From the NCBI GenBank assembly GCA_009733575.1, contig ML769432.1, forward strand, positions 1-64,000: 64,000 bases of DNA. The letters are read 5' to 3'. The notes beneath the pieces were generated by a model. It searched no databases and had not been told where the DNA came from. It was given only the letters and a program-made list of their open reading frames with translations. The DNA is from Gymnopus androsaceus JB14. Lineage: Eukaryota > Basidiomycota > Agaricomycetes > Agaricales > Omphalotaceae. The position numbers were made by a program, and so were the translations under genes. How positions within the stretch are numbered: the first letter of the stretch is position 1; every line of letters starts with the position of its first letter. Of this stretch, positions 21,717-32,188 are shown piece by piece.

Positions 21717-23305
21717 TTAGGAAGACCTATAACTTGGAACTGTCTCGTATGAGCGGGTAGTCGACGCTGATATTTGCCGTGAAATCCCAACATCAGACTC
21801 AGGGGACGAGGAAGACGGCAGAGGACGACAAGAATGGAGGGGACGAAAAGAAGGAAGTGGAGGTATTCGGGGAGGCTCAGACTCGAGCAGGTCACCGGCT
21901 GAGACCCTGGAGCGGTAGCTAGGAAGTGTAGCGTAGGTAGCGTTACTCTCTAGAGTGTCATGGCGCATGAGCACCGTGCCCGTCCATCCCTCATTTTCAT
22001 CCCGAGGGATCGGTGATTCCCATACTTCAACCGCGCTCCCCGAGCGATCATTTTCCAGTCCCGACCGAGGTATATCTGTAAAGTCTGAAATCACCTCCGA
22101 CAGAAAACTCCCTCGAAGCACCAGCGAATCGGGATACTCCTCAGCCAATGTAGGACCCGGACGAGGATCCAATGAGCTCCGAAAAGGGTTGGCTGGCTCC
22201 GTGATAGAGCTCGACCCATATGCACCAGTCTCAACGGTGCTGCGTGAAATTTCTTCGACAACGTCACGTTCCGGTGGGGGAGATAGATCTGAATTGCGAG
22301 CTTGATATTCATCTGAGAAGGGATTCGGATTGGAATCGATCTCTTCAAGTCCTTCGAGTCTTTCTACATCATTTTCCGGATAATCGAGCGGTAACGGTGT
22401 CGAATCTGAGGAGCGTTTGTGATCTGATCCATCGATTACGCCAACAATTCGCGATTCGTGTTTGACCGAGACTATTTCATGTCCTGGAAAATGAGTTGAA
22501 GGTGTATGAGAAGAGGTCAACAGCGTCACCATCCTGCATCTTACACACCTGAAGAGTGCCCGATCTCGTTGCTCCTCTTCCACCAGGAAACTGCCAGCAG
22601 TGCGAGAGAGATGGCACTCAAAACCTCTGAAATGGACTAGTACTGAAGCATAGAAGCGCGATTGTTTAAACAATCCCGAGAAAAAGGGAGAAATGAGGGC
22701 CAAGTCCCAAAGCAATATCAGCATTATAGTGGCAATAATGAAAAAAATCAAGTATCTGTGTTCTTTTGTACGCCAAGGAAGCCAGCCCTGCGAGCATTTC
22801 AATATTCAATAAAGAAAAATATTACACTTCAACGAAATGAAGCCTACCAATGCCCGCCAGGGAACCGATATATGGAGATATAAGACCTGGAGAGCGATAA
22901 GACACTGGATGATCCGATCAGCTTTATTGGCAACTCACGGATAGTGTGTACAGAAGCAAAAATAGTGCGTAGACTAACAACGGAGACTCCGTTCCTTTGA
23001 GAGGAAAAGCCAAAATCACCAGAGTCAAAGCAGAAATAAACCAAGGAATCGTGCCCAAGAAAACGGATATTATGAGGCATTGATACATGCTAAAAGGGTA
23101 AAGCTTGCTCGGAGGCTGAGTTATATCTTTTGGCAAAGAATCAACTCCTGGCTGAATGTCGTTAGTCCTGGCTCAAAAGTGGTAGGCTGCTTATTTTGTA
23201 GGGAATAGTAAGAATGAATTCGGGAGGAAAGACCTTTTGACTTACAGATACATTGGCAACACCGCTGCTACGCTGGCTCGGCCCAGCTGAGCTTCCAAGC
23301 AACAT
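21717..23305 (-). pseudogene. Membrane protein copy D (one-base frameshift)
   Basis: This is the most complete paralogue. The ATG at 23305 gives MLLGSSAGPSQRSSGVAN, followed by SKLYPFSMYQCLIISVFLG and a short exon VLYLHISVPWRAL. The next exon is GWLPWRTKEHRYLIFFIIAT with LILLWDLALISPFFSGLFK. At about 22635 it has one extra base relative to copy B (CCATTTCAG against CCTCTCAG), which turns the hydrophobic ASVLVLSEVLSAIS into ASVLVHFRGFECHLS. The tail exon (21717-22490) is open and ends YATLPSYRSRVSAGDLLE and YETVPSYRSS. Like its relatives, it encodes a protein of about four helices with a disordered Ser/Pro-rich tail. If the single base is a sequencing error, this is the functional member. Confidence 0.65.
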
Positions 23306-24567
23306 TGTAGATTCACCAGGATCTGTGGAAAAGACAACACCCCGCAGCGAGCAGCTCCAATAAGTTCTTCCTGGAACGAATGGTTGTTCGTTGTGCTCGG
23401 TAAAAGGAAGGAAGGCAATGAAAAACTCCTCAGCACTTTCGCTGAATACATATCAGCGGCGTCGATATCAGATGAGAGCCTCAAAACGTCTTCCCGAAAT
23501 CGCATAGTGATGATCTAAAAGTGATAAATGATTGGGCAACAAGGGCGTTAGATTCATGGCTGTTGAAGCTCATTGGCCAAAAATTGTGTGTAAGTGCCGT
23601 ACGAGGGTATAGCCCAGCTGATATTATGAACCACCTTGCAATGCTTGCATACGCATTCCTCGATGTACCAGTAAAATCGCGGTCTTCGCAGGCAGAAATC
23701 AAGCGTACGTGAAGATTGACAATCAGCGTTTATGCTAGGAGGATGAGTATCATGAGGTCCTGTAACTTGAAAGTGTTTCGGGTGTGGCGTAGTAAGTGGT
23801 ATCCAGTGTGTGGACCCTACAGGGATTCTATGTCAGTGTTCGGGAGGCCCTGGAGCAGTAGTATCGAGTACTATACTAGAGTGTTGAATCCTTCCAGAGT
23901 AATTCATCCCCCGATATGGTTCTGCTGAGAAAATTTCGTAAAGACGGGAGATGAGATGATGAAACGTTTTACCTTTGAGTGTAATATTAATAGATCACTG
24001 GGTGCAGTCCATGTCTGTGCAATGACAAAGTAGAGTTGGCAAATAATCCAAATCCATCCGCAGGAAACAATTTATCGGATTTTGCGAATTGTGCTTGAAT
24101 TCTTAAAAGTGCTTCACCACCATCATGGAAACTGCTTCGCTGCTTCAGGATGGCTGAGGACTCCGTGATTTGACTGTTGATTGCCAGCTGATAGGGTCGT
24201 TAAGTAGTAGTTGCATATAGTAGGGGTGTCTTTCAAGAACCTACAAGCTTTATTATACTATGAGGGGAATCGAAGAAGGTCGACGTTTGAGATCAAGAAT
24301 ATTCAGCTTTGACCGCTCGTGAGAATTCTCAGCCCTCCCAGTGAAATGATCAATTGCAGCAGGCATCAAACGTACGTGAGGATTGCCCATCCTCCTCCTG
24401 CATGCCCCGCTCTGCGGCTGTGGAGGTGCTAGCGGCAATAATTTTTAGGCATCCTTAGATGACAAGACGTTTTCAAGGAGGTGCGCGCGCCTACGTAATC
24501 GATAAGGCTCGGGTGCGTATTTGAACCACTACACCACCACCTGACCAACACCACCGCGTCAGTAAAC
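23306..24567. other. Upstream flank of copy D and unassigned DNA
   Basis: The first 600 bases match the flanks of copies A and C. A plus-strand frame at 23521-23712 (INDWATRALDSWLLKLIGQ) is open here but broken in the paralogous flanks, so it is probably not a gene. Nothing recognisable lies in 23930-24567. Confidence 0.4.
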
Positions 24568-25211
24568 ATGCAGCTTATCTCAAAGCTGGATAAGTGGCCG
24601 TCGTATCATCCTGCTGAAAAACTCACCGATGTGGTTGCATGTCAAGTCGCCCCCTTCAATGAACGCGCTGTTCAAAGAGGTTTGACAAAGTCGTGATCAC
24701 GGAGACTCTCAGCGCACATCGACACTCGACTGTCTATGGCGCACACTTCATGGGCTTCGTAAATCGCGACCCGGACTCGAGAAACGTGCTTTACCATGAC
24801 AAGGAATTCCGTATTATCGACTTGGAGGACATGTCAGTCTATCACCATGAAGATTGCTAAGTTTTCCCCAGCCTACTAGACTTCACCGCCGCACCTGCGT
24901 ACTTTCAGAAAGATACGAATGACGATATTTATGACACCCTTATTTGTCAGGCAAGAGACACGTTAGAATTTTGGGACAATGGTACTGTTTTTCCTGATCC
25001 TTCCTCTCCGCATGCCAACTCGCAGAATGTGATAGACATCGTCCATGTCAGAGATTTTAAGTTCAAGAAAGATCCTTACATTCCGACAGAACGCCTGATG
25101 GCTTCCTTATTCCCCATGTTCATGGTCTATTACTATACCAGGGGAATCGAGCTGAAGAACATGGTAGAGGACTACTTCCGGCGTATCCAGACGCTGGTCA
25201 AGCAGGGATAA
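24568..25211 (+). pseudogene. Kinase-like (fungal protein-kinase family) remnant
   Basis: An ATG at 24568 starts MQLISKLDKWPSYHP and runs to a stop near 24697. In another frame the sequence then reads KVVITETLSAHRHSTVYG, FVNRDPDSRNVLYHD and EFRIIDLED. The N-R-D-P-D-S-R-N stretch matches the H-R-D-x4-N catalytic loop with His replaced by Asn, and I-D-L-E-D sits where D-F-G would be. Later pieces include FKKDPYIPTERLMASLFP to TAA at 25211. The protein would resemble the many small kinase-like proteins of agaricomycetes. A missing base near 24690 or an unseen intron is needed to join the parts, and the N-terminal nucleotide-binding half is not evident, so I call it a remnant. Confidence 0.5.
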
Positions 25212-25814
25212 CATTGAGAAATTGGAGGCTGAGGCTCTGGATGTTATGAAACAGGTGCGAGAAGATGCCAGGGCAAGGTGCGTTATATCTATTTCCTGTT
25301 GTCGCATGAAACTGCGTCATTGCTGAACAAAACGCAGGAGGGTAGAGCCCGAATGCCGTTTGAAATCAATTAGTCCTGAGTTCTGTGGGCGAGAGCTTGG
25401 ATATTTCTATGTCCCTCGCCAGCTGTTACCGCGGACGACTACTCTGTGTTGATCCTGTGATTATATCGATGTTTTCTGTATTTAATCAATGCATATTCTA
25501 TACAGCGGACAAGTAGAGATCTATGTTGGTCGTCAAAGCTCTCTCTCACAATAGTATAGGCTCCAGCCCGTGGCTCATAAAGGCCAAACAGTGGCACATG
25601 AAGACGGGATACATGAGAGGTGCAACAACGAACCTCGAGGTTGCGTCACTGATCCACTACTACAGCGCTACGTTCAACAGGTCTAACTTGATGTTTTTTG
25701 CACTAATCACCTACCTTTTCCATCGAGTCGGGTCTTGAGGTAATCTATCTATCTGAGTCCCGGCCGCCGGAGTGCGCGTACTAGAGAGCGAAAGATATTC
25801 AAAATCTTCATCCA
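25212..25814. other. Intergenic region, no gene seen
   Basis: A plus-strand frame at 25523-25738 has no family resemblance and no splice context. The stretch separates the kinase-like remnant from the convergent recyclin gene. Confidence 0.4.
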
Positions 25815-28800
25815 TTAACAAATGATACAGTCCTCCTTGAAACTTAAATTATACATTGTCTTGTCCACCGTTTTCTCAATCTTTTTCCAATCTGATCTCC
25901 GTTGGATAAACTCGTAAATATCCTGCATGGAGAAAGCGTCAACGATAATTCATAGAAGAAAGGATAGTTCCCCACCTCCGGTCTATATGCACCCCCATAC
26001 CTCGTCACATCCCTAACAATCTGGGCCAAATCCTTCGCGTCCTCAACGACATAGACGTGCCCCAGCATTTTCAGATGCGCAAAGTCTGCCGTTATTGACG
26101 GGACTTTTAACGTTGTGATGAAGCTGTGGTACGCATTCAGGTCAGAAATAACTTGAAACCCGCCAGTAAGGGATATAATCTGTCGTTTGATGTGTTTTTG
26201 AAGGATACTGTTATAAGCAACGATCACATATGTTAGTTCAAACGACAGGTTGACGGGTACGCCACTCACGCAATAAGCCGAATCCCCACTTCCTGGTGGA
26301 AAACCTCCAGTACCTCTTTACTTGTGCTACCCTTGAGGAGCTTACAATGCATCTCCAAGCACTTGATCGCTTCGGTGCATCCCTTGGTCGGTTTCAGCTC
26401 CATTGTAGCGTCATCTGGAGGGTAGTATTCTCTTGGTCCGGTAAGTTTCCAGATGATGTGTTCGACTTGGTTCATGAGAACTTCTGTGCCAGCGTTGAGG
26501 CCTCCAGCCACCGAGTCGTCAAGAGAGTTTTCGAATCGCTTCTTCTCTCGGACAACGGAATTGAGAAAGTCGGTTTTGTCTATGTGAGGGGCCTAGGAGA
26601 ATTATTGAATAATGAGTGAAATACGATACAGGACCACATAATACCCACCATTTCCTTGTCAAAGTACACTTGGACCATGCTCTGGATAGTATCTCCGATA
26701 TGCACTAACTCAAAGAACTGCAAGAGCGGGGCAACGCTTGTCGTCTCTTCGTGCTCCGCAGGTTTGTATGTTGTCATACGATCTGTAGCTCTGATTCAAT
26801 CTGAGCTGAGGGAGAAACAACGAGCAATAAAAGGTGCATACCTAGAGAAACCTTCCTTGATATGTTTATCGTTCAAGGCTTGCAACATCAAAATGAAAAC
26901 CTCCTCGATTGTGTCTCTCACTCTGTCCCCAACGCGATCAGGATAGCCTGTAAACGTCTCTAAACGCTTCAGCGACTCGCGGGAGGTGTGAATGAGCTCT
27001 AATGCGACATCGAGCGAGAGTAATGTATCCAACTTCTCCATCTGATCAGTAGCATTCTGGAGTGTTGAGGCGGAAAGCGGGCAGAGGAAGCGGAGCAGTG
27101 GGAAGCGGAGTGTTTAATTTGTCGGGTTTTTCATCGAACGAACCAAACTTTTCATTCTCCTCCTTCCTCCTCATCTTCGTCCGGTCCAATTTCGAACATC
27201 GTTTCGGCTCCTTCATTCCCGTGTCTTCTGTACCCGTTTGGGATACTTGACCCACCCCAACCAGCTCCTCCAGCTCCGCCCCATCTCTGAGGGTTCAACA
27301 TAGCGATTCCCTGAGCTGCCGCTCCACCGACTGCAGTACCCCCGCTAACCAACGCTCCTCCTACAGCTGTAACCGTTTTCGGAACAATAGTGACAGGAAG
27401 TAGGAGCACGTCCGCAAAACTAGCAAGGACATTCCGTTTGACTTGAGACGGATTTTGAGAAGTGAGAAACCGGGCTGTAGAATCAGCATTTGACGAGTTT
27501 TGACGTTCAGATGTTTGTCTATTCCAGCCTCTACAAATTTCCTCAAAGGCTGGTTTAACGGCTTCGGTTTCCTCGTCAAGGTATTCGTCCATGTTGGGCT
27601 CAAACATGCGATAGCTGGATAAAAGAGTAAGCTCCGCAGCCTTTGAAGAAGGAAGCGGCTCTCACACGACGTCCTCCGCTCTGGTTAGGGATGTTAACTC
27701 TCCACCTGCGGCCATGATTGTGTCTACCATCTTCCATGCTTCCCTAAAGCTCGCTGCGGTTGCTTTCAAGAAAATATCGACGGATATTTCTCGTGCACGG
27801 GTGAGAACAGAGGCGATGTACTCGCCTACGACGTCTGAAGCGACACGATCTGAAAAGGAAATAAGGACGCCTGCTTCTGGTGGAAAGACTCGCACTGCGC
27901 GGGAGCCGTGTTCACTGATCGCTTTGAGAACAAGGGACATGAATTCGTCCATCGCATCAAACGCCAGGCCGCGGTCTTTACTAGGCAATAGATTTGTTAG
28001 TTGAACAATAACAGTACGAATAAAAAACCTACGTGAAATTGGCCAGCGGATCCCAGGGCTGGTCGTAAAATATCTCTCTTTTCTCTGCCCAAACTTTCCC
28101 CATCTCCCAATCGCCTGAACCATCCCAGACGAGCCAACTGGACTCTGCCGCCTCCCGCATACCACTCTCGTCACCCTTCTCATCAGCCTGGTCAAAAGCT
28201 GCAAGCAAATTCGCATCGAATCTATCCATTGCACTGCGGAGTGAGCTTTTGCACTCGCGCCATTTCCGTATAGGTTGAATGATTGGAGAAAGGAATAATG
28301 ACAAAAGTCGTAACGTGGATGCTTCTAGTCGTAAAGAAGATGTGACTGCAGCAGCGAGATCGTTGAGGATTATATGGGGAGGCGATGGAAGAGTTTTGGT
28401 GAGGGGTTTGAGAAGATTGTGAGCTCGGATGTACTGTGCTCGACAAGTAGAAGTGGACTTTGAAGTATTTGTCCAAACTGCGGCCGAAATTGGAGTTGTT
28501 GGATTCTGGAAAGCACCAACAAAATCGCCCATTTCATCTGGAGGAACATCCACTGAAGCAAAATCTCCAAATTCATCGTCAACAGATATTGTCGGAGGCG
28601 CCGCGGCTCGAGATTCTGCTGCTCTTCCTCGTACATGTTCTTCTAAATCATCCAGCACAGCTGATAACTCTTTATCCATCTTTAATGATTTCCATCGTAT
28701 TTCCCATATTTTTTCGCTTTCTGCAAGAGCAGCAGTAGCATGTGAGCAGCGCGCATAGGCAGCAAAGTCCGGTACGGGGAGGTAAGAGAGAATTAATGTA

Positions 28801-28922
28801 TGAAGATCCGAGGGTAATCTTCCGACGAATTGAGGCGCAACAGGTCCTTTTCTGATCGGTGAAGCAGTGGATGGAGAACTAGAATATAGCTTGAGAGGCT
28901 CTAAAGCCTTGAATTTCTCCAT
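25815..28922 (-). CDS. rcy1: Recyclin-1: F-box and Sec10-like trafficking protein
   Basis: The start ATG at 28922 opens MEKFKALEPLKLYSSSP. The F-box follows at about residues 30-75 (RLPSDLHTLILSYLPVPDF, ARCSHATAALAESEKIWEI). The rest is helical and Sec10-like: YDQPWDPLANFT, then exons with KDRGLAFDAMDEFMSLVLKA, VYRMFEPNMDEYLDEE, MEKLDTLLSLDVALELIH and LNAGTEVLMNQVEHIIWKL. The last exon starts after an intron at about 25974-25926 and reads DIYEFIQRRSDWKKIEKTVD to KEDCIIC and TAA at 25815. The family is yeast Rcy1 and fission yeast Pof6. These F-box proteins pair with Skp1 and act in endocytic recycling and secretion at sites of growth, partly outside SCF ubiquitin ligases. The terminal C-I-I-C resembles a CaaX prenylation box, which yeast Rcy1 also has. 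About seven exons. Confidence 0.9.
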
Positions 28923-29055
28923 GACATCCGAGAGAACGTAACCGGCGGCAGTCGCGTCGTGGCATCAATTTAGGGTTAGCATAGCCGCATCGGAGAAACC
29001 CAGCTTTGCCCTCCGATTCCGGGATAAGTTGTGCGCGAACGGGGTTGAACCTCTG

Positions 29056-29590
29056 CCAAGTTAGACGATGATATCTTACGGTTATAAATCCTCCTTCAAT
29101 GACCGAATACAGCCGAATAAACATTTCCTGCTCCCTAAACCCCGTCATTATTCGCGAATCTGATCCAAAAGTTGACCTTAGTAAGTTGGCATGCAAATTC
29201 TTGAAATAGGTCGACATGCTGTAGAGGACGCCAAGAGAACGAAAATCTGACTGCCAAGTCAGACGATAATACTTACTCGTCCAAATCTTCCTTCAAATAT
29301 TTCAATATTTCCTGCCCCTAAACGCTGCATCTGATCAAGCTGACTTGGCATTGCAAAACTACTGCAATAGGCCGACATGCTGTGGAGGACGCAATTCGGA
29401 ACGTCGAGGACGATAATACTTACCCGTTCCAATCTTCCTTCCGTGTCCGAATAAACGATTCCTGAGAACACCCCTGTCATTATCCACCAGTAACGGGCCC
29501 AGCACTAGACCTTGGCATTCCAATCCCTGAAATAGGTCGACATGCTGTAGAGGACGCAGCTTGGCATAACAATTCAGCACATAATCCTCC
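29056..29590. repeat. Three degenerate tandem repeats of about 165 bases
   Basis: Each unit begins near GACGATAATACTTAC, continues with a variant of CAATCTTCCTTC, then AACGATTCCTG, and ends with a version of AATAGGTCGACATGCTGTAGAGGACGC (ends near 29235, 29397 and 29562). On the minus strand each unit places GTAAGTATTATCGTC after an open stretch, which looks like a repeated exon-donor boundary. No long frame spans the array. The function is unknown. Confidence 0.65.
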
Positions 29591-30142
29591 TGAAAACTTT
29601 ACATCACGGATACGATTACATTCACGTATCTACCACCTGGGAGCTTGGAACTGCTCGAATTTCTCAACGTGCCTCATGACTCGCGCGTATAGCGTAGTTT
29701 CAACTCCCCCGCGCTCCCTTAAGGCTATGTTAAATCTAGATGTGCATGCTGGTAAATGCAGATGTATCGCAGGAGACGAGTTAAATTTTGAACAAGCATG
29801 CGAAGTGTCGCTCATGGTTAGCTTCATGACTGATCCCACCACATACAAAGTCTGCGACAGCTTTGACCCATAGATGTCATCAAGTGGTTGAGAAGGATAG
29901 GTATAATAGGTATAATGTTGATATCAAGGCTGCAAGGGAGGAGTATCGCGGCTTGTTGGATTTTGCTAAGTACTTGGTTGTAGTATAAAGTCGGAGGATG
30001 ACAGTCAGAGGAAGAGGGAGACTATAGGAGCTCAACTGTACTCAGGTTTTACAGTGGAAAGAAAGGACAACATCGGGTTGGAATAACAAGAAGTTTCGAA
30101 AGTACAAGTTACATACGAGAATCATAAACACCAGAGGTACAT

Positions 30143-30898
30143 TTACAAAAGTGATTCAATTTCTTTCATCGATAATATCGTACAATTTCTTTCGCTTTTT
30201 CCCCGGCGTTCTCCGGGCATTCTCTTCACAAAATCAAAGTCCTTTGAGTAACTTTGTAACAACGGCGCTTTAACATTCAACACTGCAGAAAAAGATTATT
30301 AGCAAAAAAACTCTTCGTTCAGGAATTGGGGACTTACGTTTGTCATTAGGGCCCAATGCATCGACACTCGTCACCCCATCCACCTTAACCTGGACGGCTG
30401 CATTGGGAAAAAGGAAGTGTCATTAGCCAAGCGGGAATATCACAAGCAAAAGAAGAAAAACATGCCAGAATTTCCTTTCTGATTTCCTTGTTGACCTTGT
30501 TGACCTCCCATGCTGGCCTCCCTTGCTGACCGCCTTGCTGACCTCCTTGTTGGCCTTGTTGACCTCCCTGCTGGCCTCCTTGCTGACCTCCCGCTGGCCT
30601 CCTTGTTGACCGCCTTGCTGGCCTCCCACTGGCCTCCTTGTTGACCGCCTTGTTGACCTCCCCACTCACTTCCCTGTCGACTGCCTTGCTGGCCCCCCCA
30701 CTGGCCTCCCTGGTGATCTCCTTGCTGACCGCCAGAGCCTCCTGTCGGTGGACCCCAGGAGCTTTCGTCAGAAGGATGACCTCCACGTTTAATTAGGTCA
30801 AGGCTACCACCGCTGATACTACCTAGAGGGACGGGGGTAGCCGCAGCGAGTGCCACGGCGACAGCTGCGACGACAAAGGAGGTGAATTTAATTTGCAT
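30143..30898 (-). CDS. Secreted Gly/Gln-repeat protein
   Basis: The ATG at 30898 opens a signal peptide, MQIKFTSFVVAAVAVALAAA, with likely cleavage near ATPVPL, and a possible dibasic site follows (DLIKRGG). Next is a low-complexity tract built on a GGQQGGQ unit (30470-30730). Within the repeat the apparent frame slips: the annotated frame changes from GGQQ to ASKAVNKEASG-type and back to GGQQGQQGNQKG, because a G is lacking in a G run. All three frames stay open there. An intron with a GC donor (GCATGT) would then lead to AVQVKVDGVTSVDALGPND, and a third exon LLNVKAPLLQSYSKDFDFV runs to TAA at 30143. The product may be a small cell-wall or extracellular protein. The family is not recognised. 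TATA at 31004. Confidence 0.65.
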
Positions 30899-31003
30899 GA
30901 TGAGAGCGATATGCGCTGGGTAGAGCAGTGAAGTAGATGTGGTGAGTAGATTGAACTTCGGGGGAAGTGGAAGCTCGATGGAGAGTTAGAGTTGTAGAGG
31001 CTA

Positions 31004-31014
31004 GGTTTTATACC
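31004..31014 (-). promoter_or_regulatory. TATA box of the GGQ-repeat gene
   Basis: GGTATAAAACC on the minus strand lies about 110 bases upstream of the start codon at 30898, a usual fungal spacing for a strongly expressed gene. Confidence 0.55.
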
Positions 31015-31154
31015 TTTCCGGGACTCTCAAAATTTTGCGATCAAGTCCTTCGAATGATAGCCTTCAGACGAGACGAGATCTTGGCTAAACGTCTGCAAAA
31101 CCATACCAAGCCAAATCTGACACAGAGACAGACATCCGATGCTCTAAATTTACC

Positions 31155-31185
31155 AAGTTCTAGGCGTTTTGGAGCAGGTCAAACG
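31155..31185 (+). repeat. 31-base direct repeat, first copy
   Basis: The sequence beginning AAGTTCTAGGCGTTTTGGAG recurs identically at 31514-31544, 359 bases downstream. The flanks also show weaker similarity. It lies upstream of the GGQ-repeat gene and could be a regulatory element or a small repeat. Confidence 0.6.
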
Positions 31186-31513
31186 GTTTCGATTCGGAAA
31201 GATGTTCGAATGGAAGTCACTGAGCTTCGAATGGGAGACGGTATTTAGTTCTCCACACTTCTGTCTAGTGTCAAGGATCAGGTGGATGGAAAGGAATTCT
31301 GACTTCTGAGACTTGGTTCGATGTTGCTGCGTGGAGGATCGTAACAGTCGATTGAGATAAATGACTGTAGGTTGGACCAAGAGAGTAGTGCAAATCTGAG
31401 CTGGTACATAGCACATGCTATGATCTCCGCCAGGCTCACAGGTATCTTCACTTGAAATCGGAATTGGTACAGTGTCCTGGAAGCCTGATGTCAGATCTTC
31501 GACGCATTTCAGA

Positions 31514-31544
31514 AAGTTCTAGGCGTTTTGGAGCAGGTCAAACG
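31514..31544 (+). repeat. 31-base direct repeat, second copy
   Basis: Identical to 31155-31185; see that entry. The rest of 31020-32188 shows no gene. Confidence 0.6.
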
Positions 31545-32188
31545 ATTTTGAACGTAACAAAGGAAGTTATTGATGTTCGAAATCGATCAATTCTATATAA
31601 TGGTGTTCAGAAACGGTCCTTGGCAGAGATTCTGTCTATAATATCTTGGTGAGGAGAGGATCCTCCGAGACTTCAGATGTCTTAGTTCGCCGAGTTCACC
31701 GAGTTGGATGATGTTGCATTCGCTTGGCTGGCTCTAGGAATAGAGCTTGATGTATGTCCGTGTTCTAAGACATAAATTTCATGACTGCGACCAGTCTACA
31801 CAGGAGGTTTGAAAGATCCGTGCTGTAGAAATTAGCTTAGAAGAATAGAATACGCTTGCGCTTACCTAGTAGTACTCGTATGTTGGAAATCAGCGAGTCA
31901 AGACTGGTCAGACGGAGAGGCAAGAGAGATCTCGGAAAGTAGGCGGTCTCGGAAGAGTACTAGGTTCCGAGGATTTCTTGACTCGTGAGCATTGTGAGTC
32001 TTCTGGAAATTGTGGAAGGAGCATATGTCGGAATGCTATAGCCGGCGCTAGCGAGTACGAATCCTTGCAGGAGAGCGCTTATCTTATCTCAAGTTACTTA
32101 TCACGGGCACGACGCGCTGCTTCAACTCAAACTCTCATCACTTTTTTCTGCCAGGCTAGCTAGGTTACCGAACTGTCGCGTCTGCGAA

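Noticed and set aside
11797..23305. RIP-type mutation as cause of copy decay
   Set aside because: By eye the copies differ by both indels and mixed substitutions without a strong C-to-T bias; only the TGG to TGA change in copy A would fit.
23521..23712. Plus-strand frame INDWATRALDSWLLKLIGQ upstream of copy D
   Set aside because: The equivalent flanks of copies A and C are not open in this frame, so there is no sign of constraint.
30385..30786. Alternative frames of the GGQ repeat as separate genes
   Set aside because: They lack a start with a signal peptide and only reflect the repeat being open in all frames.
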